From Clostridia bacterium (GTDB taxonomy: Bacteria; Bacillota; Clostridia; Oscillospirales; CAG-272): DNA of 41,456 nucleotides. Under the pieces are notes generated by a model. That model was not told the origin of the DNA. It saw nothing but the letters and a program-made list of their open reading frames with translations, and ran no database searches. Position 1 is the first letter of the stretch. Every line of letters begins with the position of its first letter. Both the position numbers and the translations under genes were made by a program. The DNA is taken from assembly GCA_017631855.1 (NCBI GenBank), contig JAGBSP010000048.1:1-41456 (forward strand), given 5' to 3'. Below are positions 14,644 to 22,187 of the stretch, piece after piece.

Positions 14644-17103
14644 TTAGCGCTTTGCGGATTCCGCAAATCTGCGAATGTTAGATACGTTTTCGATCTTCAT
14701 CGACGATCCGTCGGTGATCAGAACGAGTGTGGGTGCCTGCTTGATTCCAAACTTGGTCGTCAGCTCGGGAGCATCCTCTGCGTAAACCTTCTGGAAGTTC
14801 ACGCCTGCATCCAAGAGGAATTTTTCTGCCATTTTACAGTTGGGACAGGTCTTGGTGGCAAAGAGAAGGGTCTGATTTCCTTCGACAACCGTCGTAGTTA
14901 CGGGAGCGGATGCTGCCTCTTTGACGGGCGTCTCGGGAACGAACTCCTCAGCGTGCTGGATCATCTGAGGTGTGCAGCTGCAGCTGTCAATGCCAAAGTT
15001 GTCCTCAAAATTCATACCGCGATTTGCCATCGAGGAAGAAATATCGTAGAGCTTACGGTTCTTGTATTCCTCTGCCTTACCGTCGTTCCAGTTCTGAACA
15101 GGGCGGTAGTAACCCGTGATACGGCTGTAAACCTCGGTCTTTTCACCGCAGTAGGGGCATGTGAACTTTTCACCGTTGAGATAGCCGTGCGTCTTACATA
15201 CCGAGTAGGTGGGAGAAAGCGTGTAGTAGGGAAGCTTATAGTTTTCTGCGATCTTGCGAACGAGCGTTGCGGCAGACTGCCAAGAGGGCATTTTCTCACC
15301 GAGGAATGCGTGGAATACCGTTCCCGAGGTGTAGAGCGTTTGGAGCTCGTCCTGAATGTCAAGCGCCTCGAAGATGTCCGAGGTGTAGCTGACGGGCAGG
15401 TGGGAGGAGTTGGTGTAGTAGGGCGTGTTACCGTTCTCGGAAGCGGTGATGATCGCAGGGAATCTCTTAACGTCGTGCTTTGCCAGACGGTAGGAGGTCG
15501 ACTCTGCGGGTGTTGCTTCGAGGTTGTAAAGGTCGCCGTACTTCTCCTGATAGTCGGAGAGTCTTTCTCTCATATGGTTGAGAACGTTCTTGGTGAATTC
15601 CTGTGCTTCAGGATGCGTCAGATCCTTGCGTACCCAGTTAGCATTCAGACAAGCCTCGTTCATACCGACAAGACCGATGGTCGAGAAGTGGTTGTTGAAG
15701 GTGCCGAGGTATCTCTTGGTGTAAGGATACAGACCTTCGTCAAGGAGCTTCGTGATAACGGTACGCTTTACCTTGAGCGAGCGAGCGGCAACGTCCATCT
15801 TGTGGTCGAGTCTTGCGTAGAAGTCTTCCTCGTTTTCTGCAAGATATGCAATACGGGGGATGTTGATGGTAACGACACCGATTGAACCCGTGCTCTCGCC
15901 GCTTCCGAAGAATCCGCCCGACTTCTTGCGAAGCTCACGGAGGTCAAGACGCAGACGGCAGCACATACTTCTGACGTCGCTGGGTTCCATATCACTGTTG
16001 ATATAGTTGGAGAAATAGGGGGTACCGTACTTCGAGGTCATCTCGAAGAGCAGACGGTTGTTTTCTGTTTCGGACCAGTCAAAGTTTGCGGTAATGGAGT
16101 AGGTGGGAATCGGATACTGGAAGCCGCGTCCGTTGGCGTCACCTTCGATCATCGTCTCGATGAACGCCTTGTTGATCATATCCATTTCCTTCTTACAATC
16201 CTTGTACTTGAAGTCCATCTCCTTACCGCCGACGATGGCGTTCAGCTCTGCAAGGTCTGCGGGAACGGTCCAGTCGAGGGTGATGTTGGAGAAGGGAGCC
16301 TGAGTACCCCAACGGGAAGGCGTATTGACACCGAAGATAAAGGACTCGATGCACTTCTTTACCTGATCGTAGGAGAGGTTGTCCACCTTAACGAAGGGAG
16401 CAAGATAGGTATCAAACGAGGAGAACGCCTGTGCACCTGCCCATTCGTTCTGCATAATACCAAGGAAGTTGACCATCTGGTTACAGAGGGTAGCGAGATG
16501 GCTTGCGGGAGCCGAGGTGATCTTACCCGTAACACCGCCAAGACCTTCCTGAATGAGCTGCTTGAGCGACCAACCTGCGCAGTAACCCGTCAGCATCGAA
16601 AGGTCGTGCAGGTGAATGTCTGCGTTTCTGTGTGCGTTTGCGATCTCGTCGTCGTAGATCTCAGAGAGCCAGTAGTTTGCGGTGATCGCGCCCGAGTTGC
16701 TAAGAATCAGACCACCGACCGAGTAGGTCACGGTGGAGTTTTCCTTGACACGCCAGTCAATGTTCTTGACGTAGCTGTCAACGATATCCTTGTAGTCCAG
16801 AATGGTGGACTTCATATTACGGAGCTTTTCTCTCTGCTTACGGTAGAGAATGTAAGCCTTTGCTACATCAGCGTAGCCTGCTTGAACCAGAACTGCCTCG
16901 ACGCTGTCCTGAATATCCTCTACGGCGATAAGGCCTTCCTTGACCTTGGGTTCAAAATCTGCGGTAACCTTCAGTACGAGAAGGTCGATGACGGTGGGGT
17001 GAAATTGCTTTTCCTGTGCTTCAAAGGCAAGCTTAATGGCGTCGCTGATCTTTTGCAGATCAAACTCGGCAATCTTGCCGTCTCTTTTTAAGACCTGATA
17101 CAT
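14644..17103 (-). CDS. nrdD: Anaerobic ribonucleoside-triphosphate reductase with fused C-terminal redoxin domain
   Basis: The 819-aa class III enzyme makes dNTPs without oxygen. Residues 1-92 are an ATP cone (VLKRDGKIAEFDLQKI). The barrel carries CCRLRLDLRE around residue 381. A zinc site is formed around C636, C649 and C652 (CKTHG, CPYCG), and the glycyl radical lies in RITGYY (G664). After a CSC pair (708-710) and an Ala/Pro/Thr linker, residues 744-819 form a thioredoxin/glutaredoxin-like domain (LLFATKTCPNC, CPNC at 753-756, cis-Pro in QAPTLVLI). Family enzymes usually end soon after the radical Gly. The start has AAGGAG upstream. The promoter and two NrdR boxes lie at 17148-17232, and trxB follows. 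Confidence 0.95.
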   Translation of the reverse strand: MYQVLKRDGKIAEFDLQKISDAIKLAFEAQEKQFHPTVIDLLVLKVTADFEPKVKEGLIAVEDIQDSVEAVLVQAGYADVAKAYILYRKQREKLRNMKSTILDYKDIVDSYVKNIDWRVKENSTVTYSVGGLILSNSGAITANYWLSEIYDDEIANAHRNADIHLHDLSMLTGYCAGWSLKQLIQEGLGGVTGKITSAPASHLATLCNQMVNFLGIMQNEWAGAQAFSSFDTYLAPFVKVDNLSYDQVKKCIESFIFGVNTPSRWGTQAPFSNITLDWTVPADLAELNAIVGGKEMDFKYKDCKKEMDMINKAFIETMIEGDANGRGFQYPIPTYSITANFDWSETENNRLLFEMTSKYGTPYFSNYINSDMEPSDVRSMCCRLRLDLRELRKKSGGFFGSGESTGSIGVVTINIPRIAYLAENEEDFYARLDHKMDVAARSLKVKRTVITKLLDEGLYPYTKRYLGTFNNHFSTIGLVGMNEACLNANWVRKDLTHPEAQEFTKNVLNHMRERLSDYQEKYGDLYNLEATPAESTSYRLAKHDVKRFPAIITASENGNTPYYTNSSHLPVSYTSDIFEALDIQDELQTLYTSGTVFHAFLGEKMPSWQSAATLVRKIAENYKLPYYTLSPTYSVCKTHGYLNGEKFTCPYCGEKTEVYSRITGYYRPVQNWNDGKAEEYKNRKLYDISSSMANRGMNFEDNFGIDSCSCTPQMIQHAEEFVPETPVKEAASAPVTTTVVEGNQTLLFATKTCPNCKMAEKFLLDAGVNFQKVYAEDAPELTTKFGIKQAPTLVLITDGSSMKIENVSNIRRFAESAKR

Positions 17104-17147
17104 GATTTTCTCCTTTTTGACATTGTTTTTTTATTTTAACATATATA

Positions 17148-17176
17148 ATTATAAAGGATGAAGGAGAAAATGTCAA
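17148..17176 (-). promoter_or_regulatory. nrdD promoter
   Basis: On the minus strand, a perfect TTGACA (17171-17176), 17-bp spacer and TATAAT (17148-17153). It gives nrdD its own start separate from nrdG. Confidence 0.85.
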
Positions 17177-17188
17177 TTGTGAGTTTCT

Positions 17189-17200
17189 ACAATATATTGT
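17189..17200 (-). promoter_or_regulatory. NrdR box 1
   Basis: The 12-bp palindrome ACAATATATTGT matches the core of the NrdR operator, 12 bp upstream of the nrdD -35. The second identical box has its centre 32 bp away, about three helical turns, which is the classical NrdR tandem spacing. NrdR is a nucleotide-sensing repressor with an ATP cone. Confidence 0.88.
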
Positions 17201-17220
17201 GCCGGAAATTGGAGATAATC

Positions 17221-17232
17221 ACAATATATTGT
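17221..17232 (-). promoter_or_regulatory. NrdR box 2
   Basis: A second exact ACAATATATTGT, 32 bp centre to centre from box 1. The pair is diagnostic; no nrdR gene is in the window. Confidence 0.88.
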
Positions 17233-17265
17233 ATAAAGTGGCTTTTTAGCACAAGATATAGGGGC

Positions 17266-17964
17266 TTAGATTCCGCGTAATTCCGTCGTGGGAACATAGG
17301 GTTTGACAATGGAAAGCAACTTTTCCATTTCTTCTGCCGAATATGCCGAAAGTCCCCCACCGATCAGGTCTCCTGAGTCGGTAAAGGTTTGTAGGAAGAA
17401 GCGTTCCGCTCCCGCAATTTCTTTTGCGAGCGCTTCCATACGTGCCTCTGAATGGAACTCACGTACTACGGTCGTTCGGAATTCATAAGGGATCCCGACG
17501 CTCATAATCAAGCGAATACTTTCTTCGATCTTTTCAAGCTCTTGTGACATATCTTTCAAGCCACAAGTTTCGGCATACGCTTCCTTACAGTTTTTAATAT
17601 CCATCGCAATATAATCCACAAGCCCTTCGTCGAGAAGCGCACGCAGACGGTCGGGAAAAGAACCGTTGGTGTCGAGCTTGACGAGAAGTCCCATGTCGTG
17701 AACCTTGCGACAAAAATCTGCGATGTCTTTTTGCAACAGCGGTTCGCCGCCCGTAATGCCCACGCCGTCAAGAACTCCTTTGCGTCGAGAAAGATAAGAG
17801 AAGATCTCCTCTTCGGGAATGCTTTTTACCCTTTCGCTATGCGTTACGAGAGAGTCGTTGTGGCAAAAAGGGCAACGGAAATTGCATCCACCCGTAAATA
17901 CGGTGCACGCAACCTTTCCCGGAAAATCCAGAAGTGTGATTTTTTGTAAGCCTTTAATAATCAT
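17266..17964 (-). CDS. nrdG: Anaerobic ribonucleotide reductase activating protein (radical SAM)
   Basis: The 232-aa radical-SAM enzyme places the glycyl radical on NrdD. The CxxxCxxC cluster ligands are C27, C31 and C34 (CNFRCPFC). GGEP for SAM binding is at GITGGEPLL and a LDTNGS motif follows. The TLLDFPGKVACTVFTGGC start is typical of the NrdG2-like group found with redoxin-dependent NrdD enzymes. AAAGGAAC precedes the ATG. It lies upstream of nrdD on the same strand, and the two are separated by the NrdR-controlled promoter. A partial NrdR-like half site (ATATATTGT, 17983-17991) lies before it. Confidence 0.93.
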   Translation of the reverse strand: MIIKGLQKITLLDFPGKVACTVFTGGCNFRCPFCHNDSLVTHSERVKSIPEEEIFSYLSRRKGVLDGVGITGGEPLLQKDIADFCRKVHDMGLLVKLDTNGSFPDRLRALLDEGLVDYIAMDIKNCKEAYAETCGLKDMSQELEKIEESIRLIMSVGIPYEFRTTVVREFHSEARMEALAKEIAGAERFFLQTFTDSGDLIGGGLSAYSAEEMEKLLSIVKPYVPTTELRGI

Positions 17965-18033
17965 AACAGTTCCTTTATATTGATATATTGTGAAGCAAAA
18001 CGTAAATTTTATTTACCTTTTGCAAAAATTCTC

Positions 18034-18062
18034 TTGATTTTTTTGAAAAGATATGGTACAAT
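18034..18062 (+). promoter_or_regulatory. Promoter of the XRE-TPR regulator
   Basis: TTGATT (18034-18039), 17-bp spacer and TACAAT (18057-18062) with TG at 18054-18055. Confidence 0.7.
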
Positions 18063-18098
18063 AAGTCGAAGATTTGAGAAGACAGAGGAGTGACTTTG

Positions 18099-18974
18099 AT
18101 GAAGATTGGAGAAAAAATCAAAAAGCTTCGTACGGCAAAGCTGATGACGCAATCCGAGCTTGTTGGTAACGAAATTACTCGGAATATGCTCAGCCGAATT
18201 GAAAACGGTTCTGCCAATCCTTCGCTCGAAACCGTTTGTTATATTGCGGGACGTCTGAACGTATCGCCCGGCTTCTTGCTGGCAGAGGAGGGAGATGAGC
18301 AGATCTATTTCAAGCATAGTGAGATCGTCGGAATTAAAAAAGCGTTGCTTTCCGAGGATTATCGGATATGCCGTGATATTTGCTTAAATTCGGAGAGCTT
18401 TGAGGATGATGAAATTCAGCTGATTCTTTCTGAATGCAATCTTGCCATTGCCAAAGAAGAGTTCGGACGTGGCAATCTCCGTGTTGCGTGCGAATGTTTT
18501 GACGAAACCATCGAGTCTTGCGAAAAGACGCTTTACCGCACAGATCATCTTGTTTCCGTGGTGGGGGTGTATTTTCGGTATATGCAGCAGATCTCGCCAA
18601 CGCTTTCTTCAAATTTTATCGACGAGGAGGAGGTCAACGTCTATCCTGCCTTGGTCGACGAGTTTTGTCGGTATGCGCTTGCCTTTGAACAATTTACACA
18701 GACGGGCACTTCGGCGGAATGGATGCATATTGAAGAGCGGAAAACGCCGTATACCTTACATCTTGACGCGATGATACAAATGCGTGAGGAAAACTATGAC
18801 GTTGCCTACGAGTTGCTACACGAGATTCTTTTGGGCGAGGTGAGCGTACCAGAGCCGATGCTGTATTTCGTTTTTTGCGATCTTGAGATCTGTTGCCGAG
18901 AGCGACAGGATTTCAAGGGCGCGTATGAATATTCGATGGACAAGATCGAGCTTCTGCAAAAGCTTTTGACCTAA
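18099..18974 (+). CDS. XRE regulator with C-terminal TPR-like domain
   Basis: The 291-aa protein has an N-terminal helix-turn-helix (IKKLRTAKLMTQSELVGNEI, NMLSRIENGSANPSLETV) and a helical C-terminal domain of TPR-like repeats (LSECNLAIAKEEFGRGNLRVACECFDE; REENYDVAYELLHEILLG). This matches the layout of Rgg/PlcR-like or clostridial XRE-TPR regulators, some of which bind peptides. GAGGAG at 18085-18090 favours ATG 18099 over the upstream in-frame GTG. The next gene starts 9 bp after the stop, so they form an operon. No small signalling-peptide gene was found nearby. Confidence 0.84.
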   Translation: MKIGEKIKKLRTAKLMTQSELVGNEITRNMLSRIENGSANPSLETVCYIAGRLNVSPGFLLAEEGDEQIYFKHSEIVGIKKALLSEDYRICRDICLNSESFEDDEIQLILSECNLAIAKEEFGRGNLRVACECFDETIESCEKTLYRTDHLVSVVGVYFRYMQQISPTLSSNFIDEEEVNVYPALVDEFCRYALAFEQFTQTGTSAEWMHIEERKTPYTLHLDAMIQMREENYDVAYELLHEILLGEVSVPEPMLYFVFCDLEICCRERQDFKGAYEYSMDKIELLQKLLT

Positions 18975-18983
18975 GAGGTGGCT

Positions 18984-19523
18984 ATGATTTACGATATTAC
19001 GCAGGAATTGTTTACGTCAACGACCTATCCGTTTGATACGAAGCCGCAATGCATTCCCGTACATCGGATGGAGCAGGGAGCACTCTATAATCTGACCGAT
19101 ATAAAAATGTGCGCCCATAACGGAACGCACGTGGATGCCCCCCGACATTTCGTGCGGGACGGAAAGGGAATTGACGAGCTCGATATCGAGATCTTTATGG
19201 GACGGTGTCGCGTGGTTTCGCACCCCGAAGAGCTTCTTCTTTATGAGAATGATCGGATTTTGCTTCGCGGCGAGGGAGATCTTTCTCCGACGCTTGCCGA
19301 GGCGCTTTGCCAACGGAAGATCAAACTCCTTGGTGTGGAGGGACAGAGTGTCGGTGACGTTCGCGTCCATCAAATCCTCTTGGGAGAGGAGATCGTTTTG
19401 CTAGAGGGAATTCGTTTGGACGAGGTTTCCGACGGAGAATATATGCTGTTTTGCGCACCGCTCAAGCTGGGTGGCTGTGATGGTGCACCTTGCCGCGCGA
19501 TTTTACTCGATGACGTCAATTGA
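18984..19523 (+). CDS. Cyclase-family metal-dependent hydrolase
   Basis: The 179-aa protein starts YDITQELF and carries the metal-binding HNGTHVDAPRHF motif (about residues 44-55) that defines the kynurenine formamidase/isatin hydrolase (cyclase) family. It then has LLGVEGQSVGD, matching the family's GIDxxSxD strand. At 179 aa it is shorter than typical members (200-220). AAGAGGTG precedes ATG 18984. The substrate cannot be deduced, and no tryptophan-degradation genes are nearby. The stop codon lies inside a perfect palindrome shared with the converging gene. Confidence 0.82.
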   Translation: MIYDITQELFTSTTYPFDTKPQCIPVHRMEQGALYNLTDIKMCAHNGTHVDAPRHFVRDGKGIDELDIEIFMGRCRVVSHPEELLLYENDRILLRGEGDLSPTLAEALCQRKIKLLGVEGQSVGDVRVHQILLGEEIVLLEGIRLDEVSDGEYMLFCAPLKLGGCDGAPCRAILLDDVN

Positions 19524-19541
19524 CGTCATCGAGATTTTTTT
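19506..19541 (+). terminator. Perfect 28-bp palindrome over two stop codons, with T tract
   Basis: The palindrome at 19506-19533 (half CTCGATGACGTCAA) contains the stop codons of both converging genes. It is followed on the plus strand by seven Ts (19535-19541), so it should terminate the plus transcript efficiently. The minus side lacks a T-run. Confidence 0.85.
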
Positions 19542-20295
19542 GCTTTTTGAGCTTTGCAAAGATCACGTGGAAAATTAAAATGCAGAAAATATAGAAAACT
19601 GCGCCGAAGATTAGGTCGGAAAGATAATACAGGCACATAATAAGTGCCTCGGTAACATCCTCCGGAGCGCCGTAGCCAAGATCAAAAATTAGGCGGGAAA
19701 GCACCTTCGATACCGAGAAAAGAATAGAAATTTTAAGAAGACAGCGTTGCAAAGGGTTCTTCTTGGTGAAAAATGTTTGAAAAGGATAAAAATCCTCGGT
19801 GGAAAGATCCACCTTCACGTCATTTCCAAACAGCGTTTTTGCTTTGTTTTTTACCGTACACTGACGGTAGTATTTTTTTGCGGTGGAAGAGGCAAGAACC
19901 ATAGAAATTAACAAAAGCAAAAGATCAACGATCCAATAAAAAATATTGAAGAAAAGATCATTGTAAAGAGAGAGGGTTTGATACATAATCAAAATTGCCA
20001 AGAGGTCAAACAAACGCCGCAGAAGCAAAAGACCGCAGAGAAGAAGAATGAGGCGAAAAACTATGTTTTTTGCGGTACGGAAGAAAATCGCGTATGCAAG
20101 GATGGAGAGGGCGATTGCCCACGCAAAAATTTCACTTAGATCACGGAGCACGTCAAGAAGTTCGGGAAGTGCCGATTGGAAGAGAATAATATCATTATTG
20201 CAAGCGAGATAGGCAAGTGTCAGTCCAAAGGATAATAGCACGAAAATTCCGCCGCCCCCGACGAGCATCATAAGGTAAAGCCATTTAGTTTTCAT
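19516..20295 (-). CDS. Multi-pass membrane protein of unknown function
   Basis: The 259-aa protein has about six hydrophobic segments: two near the N-terminus (WLYLMMLVGGGGIFVLLSF; IFAWAIALSILAYAIFF), two to three in the middle and one to two at the end. A soluble basic loop lies around residues 143-185 (KKYYRQCTVKNKAKTLFG). No motif names a family. GGGAG precedes the ATG. The C-terminus overlaps the opposite gene by 8 bp in a palindrome, so both proteins end LDDVN. Confidence 0.78.
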   Translation of the reverse strand: MKTKWLYLMMLVGGGGIFVLLSFGLTLAYLACNNDIILFQSALPELLDVLRDLSEIFAWAIALSILAYAIFFRTAKNIVFRLILLLCGLLLLRRLFDLLAILIMYQTLSLYNDLFFNIFYWIVDLLLLLISMVLASSTAKKYYRQCTVKNKAKTLFGNDVKVDLSTEDFYPFQTFFTKKNPLQRCLLKISILFSVSKVLSRLIFDLGYGAPEDVTEALIMCLYYLSDLIFGAVFYIFCILIFHVIFAKLKKQKNLDDVN

Positions 20296-20333
20296 AGGAT
20301 GATCTCCCGATAATTTTTAGTATATTCTTTTAT

Positions 20334-20339
20334 ATTATA
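20334..20339 (-). promoter_or_regulatory. -10 element of the membrane protein gene
   Basis: On the minus strand, TG-A-TATAAT is an extended -10. The -35 region (CACCAT) is weak. Confidence 0.45.
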
Positions 20340-20401
20340 TCATAGCTTGCAGAAAAATGGTGATTGATTTGTAAATATTTTTATTTTTTTAGCTTTTACA
20401 C

Positions 20402-20435
20402 AAAAAAGGATATGCGAAAATCGCATATCCTTTTT
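20402..20435 (-). terminator. Terminator of CNNM/CBS copy 3
   Basis: AAAAAGGATATGCG pairs with CGCATATCCTTTTT around a 5-nt loop. Its minus-strand T-run follows directly, and it lies 6 bp past the stop codon. Confidence 0.9.
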
Positions 20436-20440
20436 CTCAT

Positions 20441-21775
20441 TTAAGTCTGAATAGGTTCGCTTTTTGCGTTTTTTTCATTCTCCTCTACGCCATCCTCACT
20501 CTCAATTTCCTTGAGCGTAACGATCGCGCACTCTACCTTGTGCTCCTGAACGTCCAGAATTTGAATGTCAAGAAGATCGGTGGAAAGCTCAAAGGTGGAG
20601 CCGTCCTCGGGGATCGATCCGTAAAGACCCATTACAAATCCGCTAAAGGTATCCGAGTCGGCGTCGGCAAGCTCAATGCCGAGTGCATCCTCGACGTCGG
20701 CAATCGAAACAGAGCCGTTGATTTGCCAACGATGGTCTTCGAGTGTGACGATCGGTTCTACCGTGTCCTCTTCTTCCTCATCGATTTCGGAAAATTCACC
20801 AACCAGACATTCTACAAGGTCAGTAAAGGTAATAATGCCGTGTACTCCGCCATATTCATCCAGAACGATTGCGATCGATTCTTTCTTTTGCTTCATATTA
20901 CGGAAGAGAACATCTGCCTTGACGTTTTCAGGAACGAAATAGGTAGGTTTGACTGCGAGTTCAAAAATTGCTTCCTTGGTTTTTTCTTCCAAACGGAAAT
21001 ACTCACGCGCGTCGAGAATGCCGATGATATCGTCGACGTCTTCGCCGTAAATGGGATAGCGCGAAAATCGGCTGTTATTGATGATTGCCTCCCATTCTTC
21101 AATCGAAGCATCTTTTGCGAGCATCGTCATTTCGGTACGGTGTGTTGCGATAGCAGCTGCGGAGATATCGTCAAAGTCGAAAATGTTTTCGATCAGCTCC
21201 TTGTTGTATTCATCGATGCTTCCGTCCTCATGTGCTTCATCTACCAGAGTGAGAAGCTCACCCTCGGTGACGGCTTCTTCCTCCGCGGGCTTGAAGATCT
21301 TCGTCAGCAACTTCTTCCAAAGCATAAAGAACCAGTTGATCGGTGTCAGAATTCCCGTGATAAAGCGAAGAACGGGAGCAACAGCCATCGAAAAACGTTC
21401 CGGCTTTTCCTTGGCAAGGCTCTTGGGCGAGATCTCACCGAAGATCAGAACAACGACCGTCGTGACGGCAGTAGCAATGGCAGAGGCATATCCTGCAATC
21501 GACGCTTCGCGCAGTAGGTCAATACACCAGATCGTTGCAATCGAAGACAGCGAAATGTTTACGATATTGTTTCCTACCAGAATGGTAGAAAGCAATTTGT
21601 TGTAATTTTCCGACATTTTCAAGACCAGCGCGGCGCGCTTGTTTCCCTCAGAAGCAAGATTTTTCATCTTAGTGTGATTAAACGAGGTGAAGGCGGTTTC
21701 GCTGGCAGAAAAGAAAGCGGAAAACACAAGGCATACGAGCATTAAAACAAGTTTGAGTAGACTCCCGTCAGGCAT
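20441..21775 (-). CDS. CNNM/CorC-type membrane protein with CBS domains (copy 3)
   Basis: The 444-aa protein starts at 21775 (AAAGGAG 6 nt upstream; a longer in-frame extension runs into a terminator hairpin). The CNNM domain signature is FSASETAFTSFNHTKMKNLA, and the CBS pair contains SRYPIYGEDVDDIIGIL and LDEYGGVHGIITFTDLVECLVG. A CorC_HlyC domain ends at about residue 410, followed by an acidic tail. It is a third paralogue of the genes at 3729 and 5066. Unlike them it is transcribed alone from a 300-nt leader containing a leader peptide and two terminator-like hairpins, which suggests regulation by premature termination. Confidence 0.88.
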   Translation of the reverse strand: MPDGSLLKLVLMLVCLVFSAFFSASETAFTSFNHTKMKNLASEGNKRAALVLKMSENYNKLLSTILVGNNIVNISLSSIATIWCIDLLREASIAGYASAIATAVTTVVVLIFGEISPKSLAKEKPERFSMAVAPVLRFITGILTPINWFFMLWKKLLTKIFKPAEEEAVTEGELLTLVDEAHEDGSIDEYNKELIENIFDFDDISAAAIATHRTEMTMLAKDASIEEWEAIINNSRFSRYPIYGEDVDDIIGILDAREYFRLEEKTKEAIFELAVKPTYFVPENVKADVLFRNMKQKKESIAIVLDEYGGVHGIITFTDLVECLVGEFSEIDEEEEDTVEPIVTLEDHRWQINGSVSIADVEDALGIELADADSDTFSGFVMGLYGSIPEDGSTFELSTDLLDIQILDVQEHKVECAIVTLKEIESEDGVEENEKNAKSEPIQT

Positions 21776-21787
21776 ATAATCTCCTTT

Positions 21788-21820
21788 AAAAAAATCTGTC
21801 CGAGGACTTTGTCGGTACAG
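21788..21820 (-). terminator. Second terminator-like hairpin just upstream of CNNM copy 3
   Basis: On the minus strand, the arms 21812-21820 and 21796-21803 (CTGT-a-CCGA with TCGGACAG) are followed by a seven-T run at 21788-21794, which abuts the ribosome binding site. It could attenuate transcription or hide the ribosome binding site. Confidence 0.65.
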
Positions 21821-21859
21821 GGAATGAGTGTGGAAAAAATCAGAAATCAAAATAAACGC

Positions 21860-21902
21860 AAAAAAGCATAGCCTGAGCCCATTTCAGGGACGCAGGTTAT
21901 GC
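21860..21902 (-). terminator. First attenuator hairpin in the leader of CNNM copy 3
   Basis: Minus-strand stem with three blocks, GCATA/TATGC, CCTG/CAGG and CCC/GGG, followed by six Ts (21865-21860). The stop codon of the leader peptide (21884-21886) lies in its loop region, so a ribosome finishing the peptide would open the 5' arm. Confidence 0.75.
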
Positions 21903-21973
21903 GTATTCAGAAACATATTTACATTGAAAAAATATGTACTTCGACAGTTACCGTCGGTATTGCCGTTGTCCAC
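21884..21973 (-). CDS. Leader peptide, 29 aa, Asn-rich
   Basis: Read from GTG 21973 with AAGGAG at 21989-21984 (spacing 10 nt). The peptide begins MDNGNTDGNC, continues RSTYFFNVNM and ends FLNTHNLRP. It contains eight Asn, no Trp and only two Leu. Its last codons and stop lie in the terminator hairpin at 21866-21902. No other start codon lies in frame between the promoter and this GTG. It looks like a sensor leader peptide that couples translation to termination, but no conserved stalling motif was recognised. Confidence 0.5.
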   Translation of the reverse strand: MDNGNTDGNCRSTYFFNVNMFLNTHNLRP

Positions 21974-22085
21974 TTCTGATTTTCTCCTTACGAATTCAGG
22001 ACGTGTTCGTCCGTTTTGATTTTGCTGTAGAGAAGACAGGTGCTTTTCTTGTACTCTGTGTTCTTTTTTACAACATAGTATCAAT

Positions 22086-22113
22086 ATTATAGCATAAAAA
22101 ATTTTTTTGTCAA
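22086..22113 (-). promoter_or_regulatory. Promoter of the CNNM copy 3 leader
   Basis: Minus strand: TTGACA (22113-22108), 16-bp spacer and TATAAT (22091-22086) with an extended TG-C. The predicted start near 22079 gives a 300-nt untranslated leader. Confidence 0.78.
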
Positions 22114-22149
22114 TAGATTTTTGGAAATATTTTATAAGGAAGAACAATG

Positions 22150-22187
22150 AAAACCGGAGAATTGCTAAAGGGCAATTCTCCGGTTTT
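22150..22187. terminator. Bidirectional terminator near the TSCPD gene
   Basis: AAAACCGGAGAATTGC pairs with GCAATTCTCCGGTTTT around a short loop. On the minus strand it ends the nadE-to-TSCPD operon, directly after the stop codon. Confidence 0.85.

Noticed and set aside
14953-15885. Plus-strand 310-aa frame inside nrdD
   Set aside because: Antisense to a conserved reductase; a composition artefact.
21776-22079. M-box, T-box or yybP-type riboswitch upstream of CNNM copy 3
   Set aside because: None of the conserved words of these families could be found; the peptide and hairpins explain the leader better.
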